Source of the DNA: Arthrobacter sp. B1I2
Lineage (GTDB): Bacteria > Actinomycetota > Actinomycetes > Actinomycetales > Micrococcaceae
Length of the DNA: 64,000 nucleotides
Assembly: GCF_030816485.1 (NCBI RefSeq)
Contig: NZ_JAUSYC010000001.1
Coordinates: 3,472,001-3,536,000, forward strand
Reading direction: 5' to 3'
Within the stretch, counting starts at the first letter, position 1. Every line of letters starts with the position of its first letter. Of the stretch, positions 18,077 through 26,315 are shown one piece after another. The notes beneath the pieces were generated by a model. That model had not been told where the DNA came from and made no database searches. It worked only from the letters and a program-made list of their open reading frames with translations. The position numbers and the translations under genes are program-made.

Positions 18077-19748
18077 GGGCCAGGAACATGGCATCGGTGT
18101 GGTGGATGTGCGGCCAAAGCTGGGCGGTCAGCTCATGGCCCGCACCGAGGTTTCCGGTAAGGCTGACTGCGTCTAGGGCCGCCCCGGCGTCAAGGAGTTC
18201 CAGGTCGGTGCGCTTCCGGAGGACATCAGCCACAACTGCCGTGGTTTCTGCCGGATGCGGGGAGCAGGTCACATAGGCCACCACTCCCCCGGGCCGAACC
18301 GCCGCCAGGGCGGAGGCCAGCAGTTCCCGCTGCAGCGGGCCCAGGTCCGTGATGTCCTTGGGCGAGCGCCGCCACCGGGACTCCGGCCTGCGGCGAAGAG
18401 CTCCCAGGCCGGTGCAGGGAACGTCCACCAGTACGCGGGTGTACTGTTCCGGCTGTTCGGCCCCCACTTCGCGGCCGTCCCCGGTCCGGACCTGCCAACT
18501 GCCGTGCGGTATGGCGGACAATGCCTGGCTGACCAGCTTTGCACGGTGCGGGGCAGGCTCGTTCGCAAGAAGCGTGGCGCCGCGCTGGTGCGCCAGCGCG
18601 CCAAGGAGCGCGGCTTTCCCCCCGGGGCCCGCGCAGAGATCGAGCCACGCTTCAGCGTCAGCAGCATACGCTGCACCGTCAGCGCCCGTGCCGGCACCGG
18701 CCGATGCCGGAATTTCCGTGCCGGCACCGTAGCCGGAACCGCCCACTGCCTGGCCGAGGTCCACCGCGGCCAAGGCCCTGGCCACCAGCTGGGAGCCCAC
18801 ATCCTGCACCCGCGTGGTGCCCGCGCGCACGGACGCCAGGCGGCCCAGGTCGCCACCGCTGGAGAGTGCGGAGCCTTCCACCAGTTCCCCGGGGGCGGCA
18901 CCGTTTTCCAGCGCCTCGTCCAGGCTGCCCAGCCCCGGCAGGGCCACGAGATTGACCACCGGGGCGGCGTTGTCCGCTTCCAGCAGTTCGTTGATCTCTG
19001 CCGCGGGCCGGCCGTGCGCCACAAGCGACTGGCGCATGGCCCGGACAATCCACTCCGGGTGGGCGTACCTGAGCGAGGCGATCCTGGTCTCGTCGGTTTC
19101 GCCGTCCACCAGCAGGTCCAGCCATTCTTCAAGGGGGTGGGCGTTGACCTTGCGGAGGACGGCATTGATCAGTGCCGAAGGGCCCGCTCCGATGACGGCA
19201 CGGGCGAGCCCCACGGTCTGGTCCAGTGCGGCGTGGGCCGGGACCCGCATGGCCAACAGCTGGTGGGCACCGATGCGGAGGGCGTCGAGGATGGCCGGGT
19301 CAAGCTTCGCCAGAGGCCGGTCCACGCACCGGGCGAGGATGGCGTCGTAGGTGCCCTGGCTGCGCAGGGCGCCGTAGCTGAGTTCAGTGGCGAAGCCGGC
19401 ATCCCGCCTGTCCAGGCGGTGGTGCCGGATCCGTGCGGGCAGCACCAGGTTGGCGTAGGCATCCTCCTCGGCCACGGCGCGAAGCACTTCGAAGGCAACC
19501 AGGCGGGCGGGATCGGCGCGCCTGGTCCGCTGCGACGGCGCCTGCCCGGTAAAGCTCCGCTGCGGCCCGCGGTTGCGTTCCCGCCCCTTGGCGTCCCGCC
19601 TGCCGGCCCCAGGGGATCCACTCCCGCCGCGGCCGCCGGCAGCTCCGCCGCTGCCGCCCTGTCCGCTTTTCCCGGTGCTGCCGCGCCCGCCGGCGCTTCC
19701 CGCTCCGCCTGTATTCCGTCCACCTGTATTGCCGCCGGACCCGCTCAT
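18057..19748 (-). CDS. rsmB: 16S rRNA m5C967 methyltransferase, RsmB/Fmu type
   Basis: RsmB methylates C967 of 16S rRNA with S-adenosylmethionine. The 563-residue protein has a Gly/Ser/Arg-rich low-complexity N-terminus (residues 1-75), a NusB-like RNA-binding domain (about 80-215) and a Rossmann methyltransferase domain with WLDLCAGPGGKAALLG, the catalytic VDVPCTGLGALRRRPESRWRR region and TCSPHPAETTAVV, which supply the two cysteines of the m5C mechanism. The RGG-like leader is much longer than in E. coli. The ATG overlaps the fmt stop as ATGA. Confidence 0.95.
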   Translation of the reverse strand: MSGSGGNTGGRNTGGAGSAGGRGSTGKSGQGGSGGAAGGRGGSGSPGAGRRDAKGRERNRGPQRSFTGQAPSQRTRRADPARLVAFEVLRAVAEEDAYANLVLPARIRHHRLDRRDAGFATELSYGALRSQGTYDAILARCVDRPLAKLDPAILDALRIGAHQLLAMRVPAHAALDQTVGLARAVIGAGPSALINAVLRKVNAHPLEEWLDLLVDGETDETRIASLRYAHPEWIVRAMRQSLVAHGRPAAEINELLEADNAAPVVNLVALPGLGSLDEALENGAAPGELVEGSALSSGGDLGRLASVRAGTTRVQDVGSQLVARALAAVDLGQAVGGSGYGAGTEIPASAGAGTGADGAAYAADAEAWLDLCAGPGGKAALLGALAHQRGATLLANEPAPHRAKLVSQALSAIPHGSWQVRTGDGREVGAEQPEQYTRVLVDVPCTGLGALRRRPESRWRRSPKDITDLGPLQRELLASALAAVRPGGVVAYVTCSPHPAETTAVVADVLRKRTDLELLDAGAALDAVSLTGNLGAGHELTAQLWPHIHHTDAMFLALIRKKA

Positions 19749-20665
19749 TCGAACACCACACTCTCCAGTGAAGCCATGCCACGTGCCCAGTCGGCTGCAG
19801 CCATCATCTTTTTCCCTGCCGGCTGGATCCGGGTGAGTTCCACGGCGTGCGAACCTGTTCCCACCAGCACGGCTTTCCCCTGCAATGCCAAAGAGCCCGG
19901 GGCAAGTCCTGGAATATCCGGCCGGAGCCGGACCGGCTCGAGCTTGACCCGCTGCCCGTCCAGCAGGGTCCAGGCGCCGGGTTCAGGGGTGACGCCGCGT
20001 GCCTGCCTGCTGATGGCAAGGGCCGGATGTGCCCAGTTAAGGCGGCCGTCCTGCAAGGTCAGTTTCGGGGCGAGCGAAACCTCGCCAACCTGCGGCTGCG
20101 GCGACGCTTTTCCGGCGTCGATGGCTGAGAGCGTCTGGGCCAGCAGGACCGCGCCGCTGCGGGACAGCCGCTCAAGCAGGTCTCCTGCGGTGTCCTGGGG
20201 CCTGACGGCTTCGGTCAGGGTGCCGTAGACGGGACCGGTGTCGAGGCCTTCCTCGAGCCGGAAAGTAACGGCACCGGTGACGTCGTCTCCGGCCATGACG
20301 GACCGCTGGACGGGCGCCGCCCCGCGCCAGGCGGGCAGCAGGGAGAAATGCAGGTTGACCCAGCCGTGCCGGGGGATGCCCAAGGCGGCAGGGGGAACCA
20401 GCCCGCCGTAGGCAACGATGGCGGCGACGTCCGGCTGCACGGCGGAGATGCCGGCAATGGCGGCATCGTCGACGCGTGCGGCACGGATGACATCAATACC
20501 CAGTTCCGCGGCCCGTTGCGCAACGGGCGACGGCGTCAGCACGCGTTTCCGGCCTATCGGAGCATCGGGACGGGTCAGGACCGCCACGACGTCGAAGCCG
20601 GCACCAACGAGGGCGTCCAGGGAGGGCACAGCGACGGCGGGTGTTCCCGCGAAAAGGACCCTCAC
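19745..20665 (-). CDS. fmt: Methionyl-tRNA formyltransferase
   Basis: Fmt formylates initiator Met-tRNA using 10-formyltetrahydrofolate. The 306-residue protein has the N-terminal Rossmann formyltransferase domain with the catalytic VNLHFSLLPAWRGAAPVQ and a C-terminal barrel from about residue 205. It overlaps def upstream and rsmB downstream by 4 nt each, so def-fmt-rsmB is one tightly coupled unit. Def later removes the formyl group, a known functional pair. Confidence 0.97.
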   Translation of the reverse strand: MRVLFAGTPAVAVPSLDALVGAGFDVVAVLTRPDAPIGRKRVLTPSPVAQRAAELGIDVIRAARVDDAAIAGISAVQPDVAAIVAYGGLVPPAALGIPRHGWVNLHFSLLPAWRGAAPVQRSVMAGDDVTGAVTFRLEEGLDTGPVYGTLTEAVRPQDTAGDLLERLSRSGAVLLAQTLSAIDAGKASPQPQVGEVSLAPKLTLQDGRLNWAHPALAISRQARGVTPEPGAWTLLDGQRVKLEPVRLRPDIPGLAPGSLALQGKAVLVGTGSHAVELTRIQPAGKKMMAAADWARGMASLESVVFE

Positions 20666-21264
20666 CCGGCTGCGCCGAAACTGGAGCCGGGGGTGCTGGT
20701 TCCGCCAAAGCTGGCCCCGCCAAAACTCGACCCGACACTCTTGGCGCGCTTGGCTGTGGTGCGCTCGGTCACGGCGTCGTAATTGGCGTTGCGGATGGAC
20801 CGCAGCGCGGCCTTCCGGTCCTCCCCCTCAAGTCGATCGGTATAGAGGATGCCGTCCAGGTGGTCATTTTCATGCTGGAAGCAGCGCGCCAGCATCCCCT
20901 CGCCCTCGACGGACACCGGGTTGCCGTGCATGTCCACGCCGGTGACCCGGGTGGCGCGGAAACGGCGCACGGGGAAACCGAGGCCCGGAATGGACAGGCA
21001 GCCTTCCACCTGGTCCGGCTGGTAGTCCGCGCTGTTTTCCAGGACCGGGTTGATGATGTGCCCTTCAACGCCGTCGATGCGATAGGTGAAAACACGCTTG
21101 CTGATGCCGATCTGCGGAGCGGCAAGACCGGCGCCGTCCACGTCCTCCATGGTTTCGGTCATGTCGGCGACCAGTTTGGCAAGCTCGGGTCCGAATTCCG
21201 TCACGGGATCGGCAACTGTGCGCAGCACAGGATCCCCAATGATGCGGATATTCAGAATAGCCAT
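20662..21264 (-). CDS. def: Peptide deformylase with Phe-Gly-rich tail
   Basis: Def removes the N-formyl group from nascent proteins. The 200-residue enzyme has all three motifs: GAGLAAPQIG, EGCLSIPG (metal-binding Cys) and QHENDHLDG (the HExxH zinc/iron site). The last 25 residues repeat the pattern SSFGGASFGGTSTPGSSFG, an unusual tail. Gene order def-fmt is typical. The start ATG at 21264 follows a plausible TAAACT promoter box about 50 nt upstream. Confidence 0.97.
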   Translation of the reverse strand: MAILNIRIIGDPVLRTVADPVTEFGPELAKLVADMTETMEDVDGAGLAAPQIGISKRVFTYRIDGVEGHIINPVLENSADYQPDQVEGCLSIPGLGFPVRRFRATRVTGVDMHGNPVSVEGEGMLARCFQHENDHLDGILYTDRLEGEDRKAALRSIRNANYDAVTERTTAKRAKSVGSSFGGASFGGTSTPGSSFGAAG

Positions 21265-21340
21265 GCTCTGTTTGTCCTCACGGTTGGCGGCAAAGGGAAC
21301 CTATCCAGTTTAGGTGCAGTCTCTTCAGGTCGATCCGCCG

Positions 21341-22201
21341 TCAGGCGGTCCGGGCCTGGGCCAGCGGCGGGGGCGCGATGGGCAGCAGCGCGGTGCCTGC
21401 GCTGATGGTGTCCGCGTTCAGTTCCCAGACCCGGCGCAGGGCGCAGAACTTCCACCAGTGGTGCTTGAGGACCTCGGGGTTGGCGCGCACGGGCCGGACC
21501 TCGGTCTCGCCGATCGCGACGGCCAGCAGGACCGGGTTTTCGCCATACTTCCAGGGCTCCCAGGTTCCAGCCTCCGGATCAACCAGGCTTTCCTCCGCCT
21601 TCATGCCGGCCACCAGCTGCATCACCACTTTGTCATCCAGCGGTTTGACCTGCCCGTCCCGGGTTGTGCCCTTGGTCTTGTAATCGATCAGGCAAATACG
21701 TCCGTTGATCCGGGCCACGAGGTCAAGGGTCCCCGCGTATCCCACCGAGTTGTTCCAGACCGTGATTTCCGGGGCAATGGGTTCCACCCGGTACAGCTCC
21801 CACCACTCGTCGAACCGGACGGCGAAGGCCTCCTCACCGTTCGCGGCCAACGCCTCCCGGGCTTCCTTCATGCCGTGGGGGCGGCCCAGCGCGCGGAGTG
21901 CCACCTGCTCGCAGTAGTTGTGGACGCGGTCCCCGCGCCTGGCGGCATCGTCCCGATAGGTTTCGGCAGCCTTGGCCGCGCGGTTGATGGCCTGCTTGAT
22001 CTTGGCAGGGCTCCCCAGGCAGTCCGAGAGCAGTGGATCCTTCGCAAGGCTGCTGGCACCCATGTAGCCGAACCAGCCGTCAAGGCCGTGCGGCTGCTGG
22101 CTGATGACGGTGGTGATGGAAGGTACCGAAAACTGCTCAGACGTTGACCGTGCGTACATCCGGCCGTAGTCGGTAGCGTGGGCGAGAAGCGGATCAGTCA
22201 T
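21341..22201 (-). CDS. PD-(D/E)XK nuclease-like protein
   Basis: The 286-residue protein from the ATG at 22201 carries YAGTLDLVARINGRICLIDYKTKG (split here by description: TLD near residue 155, then LIDYKT near 170), the acidic-Asp/Asp-x-Lys pattern of PD-(D/E)XK nucleases such as RecB/Cas4-type domains. The first half is mixed alpha and includes WFGYMGASSLAKDPLL. Upstream in-frame sequence runs through a tRNA gene and is rejected. It stands alone between def and tRNA-Val, with GAAAGAG as ribosome binding site. Substrate and role unknown; genuine nuclease activity is inference. Confidence 0.65.
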   Translation of the reverse strand: MTDPLLAHATDYGRMYARSTSEQFSVPSITTVISQQPHGLDGWFGYMGASSLAKDPLLSDCLGSPAKIKQAINRAAKAAETYRDDAARRGDRVHNYCEQVALRALGRPHGMKEAREALAANGEEAFAVRFDEWWELYRVEPIAPEITVWNNSVGYAGTLDLVARINGRICLIDYKTKGTTRDGQVKPLDDKVVMQLVAGMKAEESLVDPEAGTWEPWKYGENPVLLAVAIGETEVRPVRANPEVLKHHWWKFCALRRVWELNADTISAGTALLPIAPPPLAQARTA

Positions 22202-22256
22202 ACAAAAGACTCTTTCACAGGGGGCCGACAAAAGCTCCGGGGCAGGAGCCGCACAC

Positions 22257-22297
22257 AAAAAAGGCCCGTTTCCGCTGCTGATGAGCGGAAACGGACC
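22257..22297 (-). terminator. Rho-independent terminator after tRNA-Val(CAC)
   Basis: A perfect 11-bp stem, CCGTTTCCGCT (22266-22276) with AGCGGAAACGG (22284-22294), has a 7-nt loop. On the minus strand it is followed by GCCTTTTTT (22265-22257), so it ends transcription from the tRNA-Val gene just before the PD-(D/E)XK-like gene. Confidence 0.88.
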
Positions 22298-22304
22298 TCT
22301 GCGG

Positions 22305-22376
22305 TGGGCGATACTGGGTTCGAACCAGTGACCTCTTCGGTGTGAACGAAGCGCGCTACCACTGCGCCAATCGCCC
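22305..22376 (-). tRNA. tRNA-Val (anticodon CAC)
   Basis: The 72-nt cloverleaf on minus has acceptor arms GGGCGAT/ATCGCCC, a D-arm with GGCGCAGTGGTAGCGC, the anticodon arm CTTCG-TTCACAC-CGAAG giving anticodon CAC (reads GUG valine codons) and the T-arm CTGGTTCGAACCCAG. The discriminator is A. The CCA end is not encoded. It faces away from the plus-strand tRNA cluster and closely resembles the two tRNA-Val(GAC) genes there. Confidence 0.95.
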
Positions 22377-22634
22377 CGATGCATTTGAATGCTAGCCCAC
22401 CTCTGCCCCATTTCAAAAATCGGCGGCGCTACGGCAAACGCCACGCCAAAAACGGGCGGGCAACTGCTTCACGCCCTCGCCGCTCTTTCGCCCGCACCGG
22501 TCAAAAGCAGCACGGCGGACTGCAGCCATGCCGGGGAGGCGGCCTTCCGCCGTCGGAAATTACACAGTTGTAACTCCTGAGATCCCCGCCGTTGCAGGGA
22601 AGCGGGCCCGCCGCTCCGTCACCTGCCGTGGCGA

Positions 22635-22662
22635 TTTGGAGAATCCCCGAACCTCCTATATT
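22635..22662 (+). promoter_or_regulatory. Candidate promoter of the tRNA cluster
   Basis: The 347-nt gap 22377-22723 holds no clear gene. Near its 3' end TTTGGA (22635-22640) and TATATT (22657-22662) are 16 nt apart and lie about 60 nt before the first plus-strand tRNA. AT-rich sequence (TTGTTTTTAC) follows. No other feature is evident in this gap. Confidence 0.5.
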
Positions 22663-22723
22663 GTTTTTACTCGTTGGAACGCGAGGAAATGCCGGAAACG
22701 GCAAGGAATCAGCCCTCCAAAAT

Positions 22724-22796
<73 letters not shown>

Positions 22797-22843
22797 CGCA
22801 GGACACTGTCACAGCAAAGGTTCTTCGGAATTGACGCTAACAC

Positions 22844-22914
22844 GGTGGGTTGGCCGAGAGGCGAGGCAGCGGCCTGCAAAGCCGTATACACGGGTTCGAA
22901 TCCCGTACCCACCT
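22844..22914 (+). tRNA. tRNA-Cys (anticodon GCA)
   Basis: A 71-nt cloverleaf with acceptor arms GGTGGGT/ACCCACC, an anticodon loop containing CTGCAAA (anticodon GCA) in the stem CGGC/GCCG, and T-arm CGGGTTCGAATCCCG. Discriminator T. Single copy in the window, 47 nt after tRNA-Gly copy 1. Confidence 0.95.
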
Positions 22915-22952
22915 CGGTGAAAACCATGGTTTCCGGATGTTTCGGATTCAAT

Positions 22953-23024
22953 GGGCGATTGGCGCAGCGGTAGCGCGCTTCCCTGACACGGAAGAGGTCA
23001 CTGGTTCGATCCCAGTATCGCCCA
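22953..23024 (+). tRNA. tRNA-Val (anticodon GAC), copy 1
   Basis: A 72-nt cloverleaf with acceptor arms GGGCGAT/ATCGCCC, anticodon arm CTTCC-CTGACAC-GGAAG giving GAC, and T-arm CTGGTTCGATCCCAG. Discriminator A. Identical to copy 2 at 23185 and differing from tRNA-Val(CAC) mainly in the anticodon arm. Confidence 0.96.
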
Positions 23025-23078
23025 CTGGCAAGGCAACTTGCCCGCAGTAGAGCCGGTTTACCGGAACATCCTGCACAC

Positions 23079-23151
<73 letters not shown>

Positions 23152-23184
23152 CTCTTATATCCCATCAGCCGGTCTTCCGGTCCC

Positions 23185-23256
23185 GGGCGATTGGCGCAGC
23201 GGTAGCGCGCTTCCCTGACACGGAAGAGGTCACTGGTTCGATCCCAGTATCGCCCA
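23185..23256 (+). tRNA. tRNA-Val (anticodon GAC), copy 2
   Basis: Same 72-nt gene as copy 1 at 22953, anticodon GAC. It is the last tRNA of the cluster and is followed 7 nt later by a terminator hairpin. Confidence 0.96.
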
Positions 23257-23263
23257 CACGAAC

Positions 23264-23288
23264 AGCAGCTCTGCGGAGCTGCTTTTTT
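23264..23288 (+). terminator. Rho-independent terminator of the tRNA cluster
   Basis: AGCAGCTC (23264-23271) pairs with GAGCTGCT (23276-23283) around the loop TGCG and runs into six T residues (23283-23288). It closes the Gly-Cys-Val-Gly-Val cluster. Confidence 0.88.
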
Positions 23289-23395
23289 CGTTTCCGGCAT
23301 CCGCTGCAGGCGAACTCCCTTGGCACACCTTCTGCGCCCCGATAGGATCGAAGGCGCGAGGAGCAATCTGGCTCCGCGATCGAAGGGAGGTGCTC

Positions 23396-23659
23396 GTGGG
23401 TTTGATTGACGATCTAAAGGGCAAGGCTCAGGGTCTCATCCGCGGCAACGAGCAGGCCATCAAGAACGGCATCAGCAAGGCCGGCGATTTCGTCGACACG
23501 AAGACCGGCGGCAAGTACGCAGGCCACGTCGACAAGGTCCAGGATGGCGCTTCCAAGCTCATTGACAAGAACGGAACCCCGGGTCAGGCACCTGCCGCCG
23601 GGCAGGTTCCGCCGGCAGCTCCTGGAAATCCGGTTCCGCCGGTTGACAGGGCTCCGTAA
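23396..23659 (+). CDS. Small antitoxin-like protein (Rv0909/MT0933 family)
   Basis: An 87-residue protein starting at the GTG at 23396, chosen because GAAGGGAGG ends 5 nt before it; an in-frame GTG at 23390 lies inside that ribosome binding site. Residues 1-55 (GLIDDLKGKAQGLIRG, then AGDFVDTKTGGKYAGHVDKVQDGA) match the amphipathic pattern of MT0933-like antitoxins, and the last 30 residues are Pro/Ala/Gly-rich. Family members are sometimes paired with a toxin gene, but none is next to this one: tRNAs lie upstream and a transporter downstream. Function is therefore uncertain. Confidence 0.65.
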   Translation: MGLIDDLKGKAQGLIRGNEQAIKNGISKAGDFVDTKTGGKYAGHVDKVQDGASKLIDKNGTPGQAPAAGQVPPAAPGNPVPPVDRAP

Positions 23660-23696
23660 AGGATTTGGCCAGGGCCTTGCCCTAGCACGTCACCGG

Positions 23697-23733
23697 GGCG
23701 CGGGTCCCGCCGCGAGGCGGCGCCCGCGCCTTT
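23697..23733 (+). terminator. Terminator-like hairpin after the antitoxin-like gene
   Basis: GGCGCGGG (23697-23704) pairs with CCCGCGCC (23723-23730), with an inner CCGCC/GGCGG stem and GCGA loop, followed by TTT. A very GC-rich hairpin with only a short T run, so it is a moderate prediction. Confidence 0.6.
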
Positions 23734-23831
23734 GGCGTCTTAAGACGGCTTCTAAAGCAGGCACCGGCGGATAACGGCGCCTTCGCAGCCCCGATTGCCG
23801 GTTCCCGAACCCGCGACGGTACCCTGCCGGT

Positions 23832-25064
23832 ATGGCCAAGTCCCCCGCACCTTCCAAGGCAACGAAGACCGGCCAGGCCCGGATCGACTCCCGGCCCATC
23901 GTTGCCGGGATCGTCACCGCACTGGTGGGCTTCACTTCATCCTTCGCCGTGGTCCTGGCCGGCCTCAAAGCGGTGGGTGCTGATCCCGCCCAGGCCGCGT
24001 CCGGCCTGCTGGCCCTGACCCTCGCGGTCGGCCTTGGCGTCCTGGTTCTCGCCTGGCGCTCCAGGGTGCCGGTCACACTGGCCTGGTCCACGCCGGGCGC
24101 GGCGCTGCTTGCTGCATCGGGAACGCCCGACGGCGGGTGGCCGGCCGCCGTCGGGGCCTTCATCGCGGCGGGTGTGCTGCTGTCCCTCACCGGTCTGGTG
24201 CCATCGCTCGGCAGGCTGATGGCGCGCATCCCGTCCTCCCTGGCGCAGGCCATGCTGGCCGGGGTCCTGCTGCAACTCTGCCTGGCGCCTTTCAAAGCCT
24301 TGGGCACGGTCCCTGTGTTCGTGGCGCCGGTGATCCTTTGCTGGCTGGCGATGATGAAGTATGCCCCACGCTGGGCGGTGCCCGCAGCGTTGCTTGCGGC
24401 CCTGGGCGTGATCGGAATTTCCCTGGCGTCGGCCGGGACATCAGTGGACCCGGATGCCCTCATGCCCGCCCTCGCGTGGACTGCGCCCGTGTTCAGCCTG
24501 CAGGCCCTGGCGGGGATCGCTGTCCCGTTGTTCGTGGTGACCATGGCGTCGCAAAACGTTCCCGGAGTCGCCGTCCTGCGGTCATTCGGGTATGAGACCC
24601 CGTGGCGGCCGGCGATGCTGGTTACGGGAGCGGGGACTGTTGCGGCAGCGCCGTTCGGCGGCCACGCCATCAATCTGGCAGCCCTCAGCGCGGCGCTTGC
24701 CGCGGGCGCGGAAGCGGGCAGCGGCCGGAGCAGACGGTGGGTCGCCGGCTTCACATCCGGGCTGGCCTACCTGGTGCTGGCTGCTTTTTCCGCTGCCCTG
24801 GTGTCGGTGGTGAGCCGGGCGCCGGCGGGGATGCTCGAAGCCGTGGCCGGGTTGGCCCTGCTTGGAACCCTCGCTTCGGCAATTTCGGCTGCCCTGGCGG
24901 ACCCGGAAGACCGCATAGCCCCGGCAGTCACGTTCCTGATGGCAGCCTCGGGACTGGCCTTTGCCGGCATAGGATCCGCGTTCTGGGCGCTGGTTGCCGG
25001 GCTCACGGTCCGGTGGGCACTGAAGCCGCGGCGCAGCCCGGCGTCCCGGAAGAACTCCCGCTAG
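23832..25064 (+). CDS. benE: BenE-family benzoate/H+ symporter-like transporter
   Basis: A 410-residue membrane protein with about 12 hydrophobic segments. It resembles BenE, the benzoate:proton symporter family, including VGFTSSFAVVLAGLKAVGA near the N-terminus, LAWSTPGAALLA, the MASQNVPGVAVLRSFGY region and APFGGHAINLAALSAAL. TACCCT at 23820-23825 lies 6 nt before the ATG, indicating a leaderless mRNA. No benzoate catabolism genes are nearby, so the substrate is not confirmed. It overlaps the convergent zapE by 4 nt. Confidence 0.85.
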   Translation: MAKSPAPSKATKTGQARIDSRPIVAGIVTALVGFTSSFAVVLAGLKAVGADPAQAASGLLALTLAVGLGVLVLAWRSRVPVTLAWSTPGAALLAASGTPDGGWPAAVGAFIAAGVLLSLTGLVPSLGRLMARIPSSLAQAMLAGVLLQLCLAPFKALGTVPVFVAPVILCWLAMMKYAPRWAVPAALLAALGVIGISLASAGTSVDPDALMPALAWTAPVFSLQALAGIAVPLFVVTMASQNVPGVAVLRSFGYETPWRPAMLVTGAGTVAAAPFGGHAINLAALSAALAAGAEAGSGRSRRWVAGFTSGLAYLVLAAFSAALVSVVSRAPAGMLEAVAGLALLGTLASAISAALADPEDRIAPAVTFLMAASGLAFAGIGSAFWALVAGLTVRWALKPRRSPASRKNSR

Positions 25065-26098
25065 GAGGGTTCGTGGTTCTGGCCTTCCCGCGCCAGCGCG
25101 GTGAGGCGGGAGACGGCGCGGAAGTACTTCTTCATGTACCCGCCGGTCATCATCTCCTCCGTGAACAGCTTGTCGAAGGGGACGCCGCTGGCCAGGATGG
25201 GAACGTCTTTGTCGTAAAGCCTGTCCGCCAGGACCACGAACCGCAGCGCGACGGCCTGCTCCTTGATGGTGTCCACGTTGCGCCACACCACGCCGTCGAT
25301 ACCGTCGATCAGCTGCCGGTAGCGGCTGGGGTGCACGCCGGCCAGGTGGTGGATCAGGGTGGAGAACTCGTCCTGGGCCACGGTCTTGCCGTCGAACTCG
25401 GCCTTCATGTGGGCATTGAGCTCGCTGTTCCGGAGCGGGGCGGGTGCGGCCGGGAGCCCACGGTGCCGGAAATCCTCGCCGTCGATGCGGACGACGTCGA
25501 ACTGGTCGGCCAGGACCTGGATTTCGCGCTGGAAGTCCACTGCGGCAAAGCGGCCATCGCCCAGGGAGCCGGGCAACGTGTTGGAGGTGGCCGCAAGCTT
25601 GACGCCGGCGTCGGCCAGTTCGCGCATGAGCCGGGACATCAGGACGGTGTCGCCCGGGTCATCCAGCTCGAACTCGTCAATGCAGACGAGCTGGTAGCTG
25701 CTCAGCGCCTCCACTGTTTTACGGAAGGACAGCGCCCCCACCAGGTTGGTGTACTCCACGAACGTGCCGAAGGCTTTCGGGCCCGGCGCTGCGTGCCACA
25801 GGGACGCGAGCAGGTGGGTCTTGCCCACGCCGAAGCCGCCGTCCAGGTAGATGCCTGCCCGGGATTCGTCCTTCTTGCCGAACAGCTTCTTGAACAGCCC
25901 GCCTCCGTTACCCGACCCCACGCCGTCGGCAAATCCCTGGAGGGCGCGCACGGCCGCGGCCTGGCTGGGCTGCTTGGGATCGGGGCGGTAGCTCGAAAAG
26001 GACACCTCGCCGAACCGCGGCGACGGGTAGAAGCCCTTGAGGAGTTCGTCCACCGAAACTGCCGGAGTGCGGGCGGCAAGCTGTTCGATCTGTACCAA
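25061..26098 (-). CDS. zapE: ZapE/AFG1-like cell division ATPase
   Basis: ZapE-type proteins are AFG1-like AAA ATPases; in E. coli ZapE acts at the FtsZ ring under stress. The protein has the P-loop DGGFGVGKTHLLASL, Walker B CIDEFEL and ATSNTLP (sensor region), in an AFG1-like order beginning LKGFYPSPRFGEVSF. I take the TTG at 26098 (LVQIEQLAARTP) as start, giving 345 residues. A longer frame reaches 26206 but its first 35 residues are unlike the family. Start uncertain. It is divergent from sseA. Confidence 0.85.
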   Translation of the reverse strand: MVQIEQLAARTPAVSVDELLKGFYPSPRFGEVSFSSYRPDPKQPSQAAAVRALQGFADGVGSGNGGGLFKKLFGKKDESRAGIYLDGGFGVGKTHLLASLWHAAPGPKAFGTFVEYTNLVGALSFRKTVEALSSYQLVCIDEFELDDPGDTVLMSRLMRELADAGVKLAATSNTLPGSLGDGRFAAVDFQREIQVLADQFDVVRIDGEDFRHRGLPAAPAPLRNSELNAHMKAEFDGKTVAQDEFSTLIHHLAGVHPSRYRQLIDGIDGVVWRNVDTIKEQAVALRFVVLADRLYDKDVPILASGVPFDKLFTEEMMTGGYMKKYFRAVSRLTALAREGQNHEPS

Positions 26099-26315
26099 GG
26101 GTGGTCCGTTCTGCTGGTGGTTGGTCCCCAGAAAGGATACCGGCAACCCGGGCCGGACCCGGGCGCACCGCCCTTCCGCGGCGCCTTCGCGTGACCAAGG
26201 CAACATTTCGTCCTATTAACGGAATACGGACAACGTCCGGGGCGCTGGCTAGGGTGGGAACAGGTTCCATTGCCGGTCCCGCGGTCTCCCGCGCTCTTAC
26301 TGAAAGGCCAACCTC

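Noticed and set aside
22501..22704. Small minus-strand ORF in the gap before the tRNA cluster
   Set aside because: No ribosome binding site or family motif, and it overlaps the likely tRNA promoter.
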